In this document: positions 1-6,198 of the stretch, piece after piece
Numbering within the stretch: position 1 is the stretch's first letter
How the letters are laid out: every line of letters starts with the position of its first letter
Source of the DNA: Ignavibacteriota bacterium
GTDB taxonomy: Bacteria > Bacteroidota > Ignavibacteria > Tepidaquicellales > Tepidaquicellaceae
Direction of reading: 5' to 3'
Assembly (NCBI GenBank): GCA_003158365.1
Contig: PMIW01000200.1
Coordinates: 1-12,620 of the forward strand
DNA: 12,620 nt
The notes under the pieces: model-generated
The model's database searches: none
The model's input: only the letters and a program-made list of their open reading frames with translations
Told to the model about the DNA's origin: nothing
Made by a program: the position numbers and the translations under genes

Positions 1-1041
1 AATTCCCGAACCTGTATCGGATATTTCAGTAATCACAAAGTTTTCATTTTGCGTGGTTTTGATGCTTATAATACCTTCAGAAGGTAATGCCTGAATGGAA
101 TTATTAATGATGTTTAAAAATACATCCCTTATTAATTCCCTGTCCGCGCTTATTTCAGGCAGTTTTTTAATCAGGTATTTTTTAAACGTGATATTTCTGT
201 AGTTGCTTAGATGCTTAGACTGCTCGATTATTTCCTCGAGTATATTATTTACATTAATCGGTTCACGGGTTAATGTAACCGGTTTTGAAAAATTCAGAAG
301 CTGTCTAATGGATTTTGTAATCCTGGTAGTTTCATCGATAATTACTTTCAGTTCTTCATATCCTTCTTCATTTTCTTTTTTATCGATTAACAGGTAATCC
401 GCATTTCCCGAAATTATGTTCAGAGGATTGGAAAGATTGTGTGCTATGCTGGAAACAATTTCACCTATTAAAGCGAGATTCTCTTTTTCGCGAAGTTCCT
501 TTTCGAGTTTCATTTCGTTGGTAATGTCGCGTATGATTCCTACATTACCGATGCATTCCTGCTTTTCATTGAATATAGGGAATCTTGAAATGCTTACATC
601 TTTTATCTCGCCGTTTTTTGTGACCCGCTGAGTTTTAAAATCCGAAATGAATCCGACATCTTTTACCCTGTTTATTAAAAAATCTTTCTCGCCTTTTTTT
701 CTCTGCGCAGGCGGTAATAAAAATTCAAAATCTTTTCCGAGAACTTCCTCTTTTGAATAGCCGAAAAGTTTTTCGGCGCCTTCATTCCAGATAAATATTT
801 CACTGTCATTCCTGAATCCGATTATCGCATCGAGGGATTTTAGTATTATGTCCGAAAAAAATTTTTCGTGTGCGGTTTTACCCTGACGCATCATTTTTAT
901 CATTTCGGATATATAGGTCTCAACCGAATTCAGAATGTCATTGATTTCCTCATCAGTAAGCTTAATACCGTATTTTCGTTTGAAAGTCCCGAAGAGCATT
1001 GCTTTAAATTTCCCGGCTTCCCCGAGCATCATGTGTTCCAT
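1..1041 (-). CDS. PAS-domain sensor histidine kinase, C-terminus cut by window edge
   Basis: The gene reads leftward and is open to the window edge, giving 347 residues with no stop. Residues 1-60 are a helical, methionine- and charge-rich stretch I do not recognise. Residues about 60-175 look like a PAS sensor domain (WNEGAEKLFGYSKEEVLGK, then a PAC-like GNVGIIRDIT). The dimerisation/phosphoacceptor helix follows, with His201 in SIAHNLSNPLN. The ATPase N box is at about 310-320 (NIINNSIQALP) and the first glycine box is DTGSGI at 342-347; the rest of the ATPase domain is off-window. No membrane segment is visible, so it is probably a cytoplasmic kinase that autophosphorylates His201 and passes phosphate to an unseen response regulator. 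ATG at 1041 is preceded by AGGA 4 nt upstream and an in-frame stop at 1063-1065. The family is clear; the signal and partner are unknown. Confidence 0.9.
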   Translation of the reverse strand, partial: MEHMMLGEAGKFKAMLFGTFKRKYGIKLTDEEINDILNSVETYISEMIKMMRQGKTAHEKFFSDIILKSLDAIIGFRNDSEIFIWNEGAEKLFGYSKEEVLGKDFEFLLPPAQRKKGEKDFLINRVKDVGFISDFKTQRVTKNGEIKDVSISRFPIFNEKQECIGNVGIIRDITNEMKLEKELREKENLALIGEIVSSIAHNLSNPLNIISGNADYLLIDKKENEEGYEELKVIIDETTRITKSIRQLLNFSKPVTLTREPINVNNILEEIIEQSKHLSNYRNITFKKYLIKKLPEISADRELIRDVFLNIINNSIQALPSEGIISIKTTQNENFVITEISDTGSGI

Positions 1042-1092
1042 AATATCCTGATTAATATCTGATTAATAATAAATGTGTGATGTCAGTTTTAA

Positions 1093-1118
1093 CAAAAGTA
1101 TATATAAAATCGTTCAAA
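1093..1118 (-). promoter_or_regulatory. candidate promoter of the histidine kinase (Bacteroidota-type -7 box)
   Basis: On the minus strand positions 1100-1093 read TACTTTTG, an exact match to the TAnnTTTG box of Bacteroidota primary sigma factor promoters, 51 nt before the kinase ATG. An upstream TTTG occurs at 1118-1115, but the spacer is only 14 nt instead of the usual 19-21. In DNA this AT-rich a chance match is plausible, so this is a weak call. Confidence 0.22.
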
Positions 1119-1153
1119 GAAATTATTGTTTATATTTGTGATAAAATATTTAT

Positions 1154-2425
1154 TTATATTTGATTTATAATAATTTTCCTGCCTTTTTTAAATACTGTCT
1201 CAAGCTGGTTGACGGCAAAATGATAAAGTAAATCTTTATAGGATGGGAAATCAAAAATCAATATATCAGCTAATTTTCCGTTCTCAATACTGCCGACCGA
1301 ATTTTGAAGAAAAAGCGAGCAAGCAGAGTTAATAGTAACTGCATTTATAATTTCTTCTGCTGACATTTTCAGTTTCAATGATGCAAGCGACATAATCATC
1401 TGAAGGTTTTCCGTCATGCAGCTTCCGGGATTAAAATCTGTAGCGAGAGTTACGGGCACATTGTTTTCTATTAGCTCACGCGCAGGCTGATACGGAATGT
1501 TAAGAAAGTAAGATGTTCCCGGCAGCAGTGTTGCAATGATATTTTTACCTGTCAGCTTTTTTATATCTTTCATTTTTAATACTTCGAGATGGTCAACCGA
1601 AATCGCATTAACTTTAATTGCCGTATCCACTCCGCCGATTGAGTTGAACTGGTCTGTATGCAGTCTCGGTATTAATCCGAACTTCGCACCAAGTTTTAAT
1701 ATACTTTCGGTTTCTTTAGCATCGAAATAGTTGACTTCACAAAATACATCTATAAATTTTGCGAGCTTTCTTTTTGCAATAATAGGAATCATTTCAAAAC
1801 AAATCAAATCAATATATTCTTTCTTGCTCATTTCTTTCGGAATGGAGTGCGCTCCTAAAAATGTCGGGATGATATTCAATCCGTACCTGTTAAATTCATT
1901 CAGCTTGTTTATCACTTCGAGCATTTTTATTTCATTTTTAACATCCAGACCGTAACCTGATTTAGCTTCAAGCGTCGTTGTTCCGTATTTTAGAAAATTT
2001 AATAAACGTTTTTCCGATAGTTTTACAAGTTCGTCTTTTGAAGAATTTCTGACAGCGTTTACGGTCGATGCAATCCCGCCGCCTGCCCTGGCGATTTCCT
2101 CATACGTGCTTCCCTTAATCCGCATTTCATATTCATCCGGCCTCGAGCCCGCAAAGACAAGGTGTGTATGGGTATCAATAAAACCCGGCATAACCGTTTT
2201 ATTTTTCCCGCTGATTACTTCGTATTCCAATTTATTTTTTGAAGTGAGAAAATATTTTAATTCGGTTTTATTTCCTGCAAAGATTATTCTGTCATTTTCT
2301 ATAAAAACAAATCCGTCCTTAATCAGTCCGATATCGGATTGCTCTTTACCTTTTTTAGGATTATTTGAATTATTCTTGCAAGTAACAAGATTAGCAATGT
2401 CTTTTATCAGGTAATTCATTCTCAT
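1154..2425 (-). CDS. hutI: imidazolonepropionase
   Basis: A 423-residue amidohydrolase of normal HutI length. It hydrolyses 4-imidazolone-5-propanoate to N-formimino-L-glutamate, the third step of histidine degradation, in the cytoplasm. The metal-binding HxH pair is His86/His88 in GFIDTHTHLVFAG. Further family motifs follow in order: FLGAHSIP, CEVNYFD, HTDQFNSIGG (another metal ligand), SVDHLEVL, and the C-terminal VTLATDFNPGSCMTENL. Two ATG codons compete, at 2425 and 2419; the second gives MNYLIKDI, closer to the usual start, and neither has a good ribosome binding site. No other histidine-degradation gene (hutH, hutU, a formimidoyltransferase) is in the window; the neighbours are a kinase and, divergently, a methyltransferase. 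The product call is secure. Confidence 0.95.
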   Translation of the reverse strand: MRMNYLIKDIANLVTCKNNSNNPKKGKEQSDIGLIKDGFVFIENDRIIFAGNKTELKYFLTSKNKLEYEVISGKNKTVMPGFIDTHTHLVFAGSRPDEYEMRIKGSTYEEIARAGGGIASTVNAVRNSSKDELVKLSEKRLLNFLKYGTTTLEAKSGYGLDVKNEIKMLEVINKLNEFNRYGLNIIPTFLGAHSIPKEMSKKEYIDLICFEMIPIIAKRKLAKFIDVFCEVNYFDAKETESILKLGAKFGLIPRLHTDQFNSIGGVDTAIKVNAISVDHLEVLKMKDIKKLTGKNIIATLLPGTSYFLNIPYQPARELIENNVPVTLATDFNPGSCMTENLQMIMSLASLKLKMSAEEIINAVTINSACSLFLQNSVGSIENGKLADILIFDFPSYKDLLYHFAVNQLETVFKKGRKIIINQI

Positions 2426-2575
2426 CAGTTTATTTCATTAAAAATAAACAAATTAAATTTAACAGTCAGTTGAAAAACGGAAAACAGAGAATTGAAAACA
2501 GAAAATGGGTATGTTTTGCACTAATAATTTATCACTAACCACAAACTTCTTTTTGCTCTTTATTATTCATTAATC

Positions 2576-2607
2576 ATTGCTTTAATAAATTATCATCTCT
2601 ATTTTTG
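2576..2607 (+). promoter_or_regulatory. candidate promoter of the methyltransferase gene
   Basis: TATTTTTG at 2600-2607 matches the Bacteroidota -7 consensus TAnnTTTG exactly. ATTG at 2576-2579 matches three of four bases of the -33 element TTTG, with a spacer of 20 nt, inside the accepted 19-21 range. The box ends 23 nt before the ATG at 2631, a sensible leader length. It lies in the 205-bp divergent region between hutI and the methyltransferase. It is a pattern match only. Confidence 0.4.
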
Positions 2608-2630
2608 AATATAAACACACCAATAAAATT

Positions 2631-3191
2631 ATGAACAAAGAAGATAAGAACAGGGTTTGTCCCGTCGAAGCATCCGGCGGACTAGATAATTCAATAAGAA
2701 AATTTATTCAAAATCCATATAAAATAGTAAGTCCATACATAAGCAAAGATATGACAGTTCTTGATTTCGGCTGCGGACCGGGTTTTTTCACGGTTGAAAT
2801 TGCAAAGCTGCTATCAGGCAGCGGGAAAGTAATAGCCGCTGATTTGCAGGATGGAATGCTCGCGAAAGTCCGCAATAAAATTAAAGGAACGATGCTAGAG
2901 CAGAAAATCCAATTGCATAAATGCGAGCAGGATAAAATCGGCGTTACGGAAATGGTAGATTTTATACTGGCATTTTACGTCATTCACGAAGTGCCTGAAA
3001 AGAAAAAATTATTTGAGCAGTTCAAATCAATTCTAAAACCCGGAGGAAAAATCCTTATAATCGAGCCGAACTTTCACGTGACTAAAAAATCCTTCGCAGA
3101 AATGATAACTACAATAGAGTCCGTCGGATTAAAAATAATAGATACACCCAAACGCCTCCTCAGCAGATGCGTTGTGGTTGGGAAAATCTAA
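2631..3191 (+). CDS. class I SAM-dependent methyltransferase
   Basis: A 186-residue soluble methyltransferase with a Rossmann-type SAM-binding fold. Motif I is VLDFGCGPGFF (residues 43-53). The acidic end of strand 2 is Asp71 in IAADLQDGM. Motif IV lies around VDFILAFYVIHEV, and LKPGGKILIIEPNF is the typical strand 5 region of the UbiE/methyltransferase-11 group. Before the core there is a conserved-looking leader, VCPVEASGGLDNSIR (residues 9-23), which I associate from memory with a subgroup of small anaerobe methyltransferases whose substrate is not established. No Shine-Dalgarno sequence is visible before the ATG. The gene stands alone, diverging from hutI and followed by 375 bp of non-coding DNA. 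The substrate cannot be told from the sequence. Confidence 0.85.
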   Translation: MNKEDKNRVCPVEASGGLDNSIRKFIQNPYKIVSPYISKDMTVLDFGCGPGFFTVEIAKLLSGSGKVIAADLQDGMLAKVRNKIKGTMLEQKIQLHKCEQDKIGVTEMVDFILAFYVIHEVPEKKKLFEQFKSILKPGGKILIIEPNFHVTKKSFAEMITTIESVGLKIIDTPKRLLSRCVVVGKI

Positions 3192-3566
3192 AAAATTGAT
3201 TTCCCGCGTTCCAAATATTTTGAAAATCCGATGTGGCGGACACGTTGTAAACGTCGTAAATAATTTTCTATTATTTATAACTAAATATTTATTATTCATC
3301 AATTCCCGCCCCCTTTGTCATCCCGGCATGTTTTAGGCCGGGATCCCGTTTTGTAACACATTAAATCCGTAATATTTATCTGCAAAAATATTTCTTGAAA
3401 TATAACAACAAAAATACTCATTACCAACCTCTGGTCGAAGATGCCGTGGCTTACCTCATAACGTATAAATAAAACACATTATCTAATTTTATATTGATAT
3501 TTCCCTAAATCGTGTATATTTTATAATAAATATACTTCAAAAACTGTCAGGTCTAAATTATTTATT
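3192..3566. other. 375-bp intergenic region without a gene
   Basis: No credible coding frame is seen. It contains the REP-like palindrome at 3320-3344 and a perfect small palindrome at 3388-3403 (7-bp arms, 2-bp loop). The rest is AT-rich. Positions 3425-3470 are less AT-rich but match nothing I recognise. No convincing promoter box is found before the GTG at 3567. Confidence 0.6.
3320..3344. repeat. REP-like palindrome (ATCCCGGC/GCCGGGAT)
   Basis: A perfect 8-bp inverted repeat, ATCCCGGC and GCCGGGAT, encloses a 9-nt loop and is followed by CCCG. The GC-rich core stands out sharply from AT-rich surroundings. Elements beginning GTCATCCCGG are frequent dispersed palindromes in many bacterial genomes, so this is probably one copy of such a family. 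It lies 129 bp after the methyltransferase stop and lacks a convincing T run, so a role as terminator is possible but unproven. Confidence 0.6.
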
Positions 3567-4838
3567 GTGAAAAAAATAATTTTACTGTTCATCATTTTTT
3601 ATTGTTCTGTATTAACTGCAAATGCACAGTGGATTTTACAAAGTACTCATGGTGATTTATTACTCCCCTCAATAAAATTCTTTAATGAAAATACAGGTAA
3701 TATATTTGGTTATAATGATGGATTTGGCAATAAAGGTTGTTTTTTAAGGACTACGAATGGGGGAGCAATATGGGATTCTATGCCATTACCTCCTGAAATG
3801 TTAAACAATTATTTATATCATCAAAGTTTTATTGATATAAATACAGGATATGTTTGCGGACACACGAATATGATTTTCAAAACTATTGATGGAGGAAATA
3901 ATTGGAGTTATTCCTTAGCACCATATTCCACATCTGGGAATCAAACATATTCTACAATTCAGTTCTTTAACGAACTAACAGGGTATATAGGCGGCCGATA
4001 TGGATTCAGAGCAAAAACAACAAATGGAGGTAATAATTGGATAACTCTTGATACTGCTTATGCTCAAATAATAAGTATGCATTTTCTAGATATTAATTAT
4101 GGTTTTATGGGTGATACATGGAGCGATATATATAAAACTACAGATGGCGGATTAACATGGAACTATTCCTATTTAATAGATTCATTATCACATGAATACG
4201 CATATAATGGAATTAAATTTATTAACTATAATACAGGATATGCTATTGGCTCTGATAATGTAAATGGCGTGCTTTTTAAAACAACTAACGGCGGTAATAA
4301 CTGGAAAAATATTTTAATATATCAAAACAATTCTTTTTCTTCATTATTTGTGGTAGATAGTTTAATTATTTACATTGGCTGTGAATTTAACCTAATATTA
4401 AAATCTACAAATGGAGGGAATGATTGGACTAATCAAAATTTTCCTAATTTTACAAATTTTCTTGTAACATATTTTTTGAATTCAAATACAGGTTATGCTA
4501 CAAGTTGGGGAGGTATTTATAAGACTACAAATGGTGGTGTTTTTGTAAATAATATTTCTTCTGAAATACCAAGTGAATATAAATTATACCAGAACTATCC
4601 AAATCCGTTTAACCCCTCTACAAATATCAAATACCAGATTACAAACAACAAATTTATTATTCTAAAAGTATTCGATATGCTTGGAAAAGAAATCGCAACA
4701 TTAGTAAATGAAAAACAATCACCGGGAACATATGAAGTTAATTTCGATGGAAGTAATTTATCAACAGGAATATATTTTTATAGATTATCTGTGGATGGTA
4801 ATATTATTGATACAAAAAAACTTGTATTATTAAAATAA
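3567..4838 (+). CDS. secreted YCF48/BNR-repeat protein with T9SS C-terminal sorting domain
   Basis: A 423-residue exported protein. Residues 1-20 are a Sec signal peptide (KK, hydrophobic core, ANA cleavage site before Gln). Residues about 22-330 hold seven short repeats about 45 residues apart with cores such as TTNGGNNW, TIDGGNNW, TTDGGLTW and STNGGNDW, each preceded by an F-N-x-x-TGY-like strand. This is the YCF48/BNR-type beta-propeller pattern. Residues about 336-423 form a T9SS type A sorting domain (NYPNPFNPST at its start, GKEIATLV, GTYEVNFDGSNLSTGIYFYRL, final KKLVLLK), expected to be removed when the protein reaches the surface. The start is a GTG with only a distant AGG upstream. 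The gene uses more AT-rich codons (AAT, ATA, TTA) than its neighbours and has REP-like repeats on both sides. Its ligand or role outside the cell is unknown. Confidence 0.92.
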   Translation: MKKIILLFIIFYCSVLTANAQWILQSTHGDLLLPSIKFFNENTGNIFGYNDGFGNKGCFLRTTNGGAIWDSMPLPPEMLNNYLYHQSFIDINTGYVCGHTNMIFKTIDGGNNWSYSLAPYSTSGNQTYSTIQFFNELTGYIGGRYGFRAKTTNGGNNWITLDTAYAQIISMHFLDINYGFMGDTWSDIYKTTDGGLTWNYSYLIDSLSHEYAYNGIKFINYNTGYAIGSDNVNGVLFKTTNGGNNWKNILIYQNNSFSSLFVVDSLIIYIGCEFNLILKSTNGGNDWTNQNFPNFTNFLVTYFLNSNTGYATSWGGIYKTTNGGVFVNNISSEIPSEYKLYQNYPNPFNPSTNIKYQITNNKFIILKVFDMLGKEIATLVNEKQSPGTYEVNFDGSNLSTGIYFYRLSVDGNIIDTKKLVLLK

Positions 4839-4856
4839 AAAATATCTGTTCTTTTT

Positions 4857-4994
4857 TGTAGCCCACGGTTTTAACCGTGGGAAAAAAGAATTCATAAACC
4901 ACTTAAACCGTTTCAACGGTTTTTATTGGGAAACCGTTAAAACGGTTATAGATTTATTGTTACATTTTTCCCACGACTGAAGTCGTGGGCTACA
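4857..4994. repeat. nested REPIN-like element: four hairpins with 11-bp terminal inverted repeats
   Basis: The ends are perfect 11-bp inverted repeats, TGTAGCCCACG (4857-4867) and CGTGGGCTACA (4984-4994). Each end is also a hairpin with 9-bp arms and a 2-nt centre: 4862-4881 (CCCACGGTT/AACCGTGGG) and 4970-4989 (CCCACGACT/AGTCGTGGG). The tips of these two stems differ but both stay fully paired. Between them are two more hairpins sharing an AACCGTT/AACGGTT core, at 4905-4922 and 4932-4947. The layout resembles REP-pair elements (REPINs) mobilised by IS200-like RAYT transposases, with one pair apparently placed inside another. No transposase gene is in the window. It begins 19 bp after the T9SS protein stop. 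Confidence 0.8.
4905..4924 (+). terminator. possible intrinsic terminator after the T9SS protein gene
   Basis: Within the composite, AAACCGTT and AACGGTTT pair around a 2-nt centre and run into TTTTT on the plus strand. This could end transcripts from the secreted-protein gene 66 bp upstream. The stem is only moderately GC-rich, and the same bases are explained by the repeat, so this is tentative. Confidence 0.3.
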
Positions 4995-5181
4995 TTTAAA
5001 AACTTAAACAAATCGCGTTTTAGCTTAATATAATTATCCACTCTTATCCGCCTCATCTGCGTTTATCTGTTAATTATGCTTTTAAATTTTCCCCTTGCTT
5101 CATTCTTTTATATACCATATATTATTATGGTTAATTTTGTTCTTTGACAAATTAGGGATGTACTTTTCGAAATCTTAATAC

Positions 5182-5196
5182 AGCAACAGTGTTGCT
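5182..5196. repeat. small hairpin AGCAAC/GTTGCT
   Basis: Six-base perfect arms with a 3-nt loop. A partial copy of its left side (CAGCAATG) follows 14 bases later. It has no T run on either strand. Function unknown. Confidence 0.35.
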
Positions 5197-5309
5197 CTCA
5201 CAGCAATGTCGTGTTTCCGTTTTTTGGGGTTTTAAAATATTGATTATTTGAATTTTATTTTTGAACGGGAAACAAAACAACAAGAACAACGTTTCCGATT
5301 ACATTATTT

Positions 5310-5342
5310 CCATCAGATGAAGTTCAGGTGAAGTTTAGGTGA
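5310..5342. repeat. 11-bp direct repeats, block 1 (about 3 units)
   Basis: Units AGTTCAGGTGA (5321-5331) and AGTTTAGGTGA (5332-5342) differ at one base. The preceding 11 bases, CCATCAGATGA, match the first unit at seven positions. The last unit (AGGTGAA, 5337-5343) can pair with TTCACCT at 5362-5368 in a stem of 7 bp with an 18-nt loop. Confidence 0.6.
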
Positions 5343-5434
5343 AGAAAACAAAGAAGAAAAGTTCACCTTTTTTAATTTATGAAAGATTTTGGTTGTAAAA
5401 AACTTCATTTTCTTTCAAAAATCGAAACAGGGAA

Positions 5435-5456
5435 ACAAAAGTACCACAAAAGTAAC
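5435..5456. repeat. 11-bp direct repeats, block 2 (2 units)
   Basis: Units ACAAAAGTACC (5435-5445) and ACAAAAGTAAC (5446-5456) differ at one base. Their core ACAAAAGT recurs in block 3 with the same 11-bp period. Confidence 0.6.
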
Positions 5457-5505
5457 ACACTTTTTTTTCGTTTTTAAATATGCCGATTTTTAACTGTTTT
5501 TCAAG

Positions 5506-5538
5506 AAGTGATACAAAAGTGATACAAAAGTGATACAA
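5506..5538. repeat. 11-bp direct repeats, block 3 (3 perfect units)
   Basis: Three perfect tandem copies of AAGTGATACAA, ending 16 bp before the stop codon of the lysine-rich gene, so they fall in the 3' untranslated part of its minus-strand transcript. Read from another phase the unit is ACAAAAGTGAT, sharing its core with block 2. Confidence 0.85.
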
Positions 5539-5554
5539 AATAAAATCACTTTCC

Positions 5555-6172
5555 TTACTTCTGGTTCAGTCTTGAGTTTGGTTTTCCTTCGTTCCAGAAT
5601 TTTGGACGTCTTTCTTCCCAGGTTGCATTGTTCTTTTTCTTCTTGAAGAATTTTGGGTTGTTTGGCTTTCCGAATTTCTTTTTGTGCTCTCCGAAAGGTT
5701 TTGCATAACTTTTCTCAACCGGCTCTCCTCCTGTGTTTTCACGCCAGACAAGAGGTTTGTGCTCTGTCTTGGCATCCGGTGTTCTTTTCTTACCGAAGAA
5801 CTTTGGTTTGCTTTTATCCCAGAATTTCGGCTTATTTTTGTGGTAAGTCCTTTTTATATCTTCGGGAAAAACCGCTTCCTGCTTATCTGCACTCCATACT
5901 TTATGGTTATGCTTGTCCCATTTCGGCTGCTCATCTACAAGTAATAAGTGTTCATCTTTTGGAGATATTTCCGGTAACTGCTTTTCTTTTTGAACAACTT
6001 CTTTTTCAATTTGAATTACGGGTTCTTCAGTTTGGATTTCGGGTTTATCCGCAGCCTTTTTCTTTTTTGATGCAGTTAGTTCTTCGTCAGATACAATCTG
6101 TTCTTTCTTTCTTTTCTTTTCTTTTGGCTTCTGCTCATCAGTCTGAGGCAATGCCTTTTTTGTTGTTTTCAC
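5555..6172 (-). CDS. lysine-rich protein with PKFW/PKFF repeats, unrecognised
   Basis: A 205-residue, very basic, low-complexity protein that I do not recognise. Residues 1-75 are K/E-rich and probably disordered or helical (runs such as KEKKRKKE and SKKKK). Residues 83-205 carry degenerate aromatic-lysine units: PKFW at 115-118 and 190-193, PKFF at 123-126 and 173-176, plus KPLVW (139-143) and KPFG (158-161). There is no signal peptide, membrane segment or cysteine. Such composition suits nucleic acid or ribosome binding, but that is inference. The start is a GTG, 26 bp after the GlmM-type gene stop, so it is probably the last gene of the operon. It uses more TTC, AAC, AAG and GAG than its neighbours, as highly expressed genes often do. 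A 184-codon frame on the other strand is an antisense shadow. Confidence 0.75.
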   Translation of the reverse strand: MKTTKKALPQTDEQKPKEKKRKKEQIVSDEELTASKKKKAADKPEIQTEEPVIQIEKEVVQKEKQLPEISPKDEHLLLVDEQPKWDKHNHKVWSADKQEAVFPEDIKRTYHKNKPKFWDKSKPKFFGKKRTPDAKTEHKPLVWRENTGGEPVEKSYAKPFGEHKKKFGKPNNPKFFKKKKNNATWEERRPKFWNEGKPNSRLNQK

Positions 6173-6198
6173 TTCTTTGTTTCTGTTATTTAAAAAAT

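Larger units (their letters stand above)
4839..5554. other. 716-bp repeat-rich intergenic region
   Basis: No coding frame is supported on either strand. Left to right it holds the four-hairpin composite (4857-4994), a low-information AT-rich stretch, a short hairpin (5182-5196), and three blocks of 11-bp-phased direct repeats (5310-5342, 5435-5456, 5506-5538). It lies between the 3' ends of a plus-strand and a minus-strand gene, so it should contain terminators for both, but no classical one is clear apart from the T-tailed hairpin at 4905-4924. Confidence 0.65.

Noticed and set aside
2470..2506. Loose direct repeats of the TTGAAAACAGAAAA type upstream of hutI
   Set aside because: The copies are imperfect and A-rich; in DNA of this composition they are not distinguishable from chance.
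5036..5076. TATCCGCCTCATCTGCGTTTATCTG-like text as a dispersed repeat
   Set aside because: It resembles short degenerate repeats seen in other genomes, but only one copy is present here and no internal symmetry supports it.
5136..5170. TTCTTTGACA-containing stretch as a CRISPR leader or sigma70 promoter
   Set aside because: TTGACA is present, but there is no -10-like hexamer at the right distance, no repeat-spacer array follows and no gene lies downstream on the plus strand.
5267..5296. GGGAAAC/GTTTCC inverted repeat
   Set aside because: Six paired bases around a 17-nt loop are weak, and the spacing gives no terminator or operator signature.
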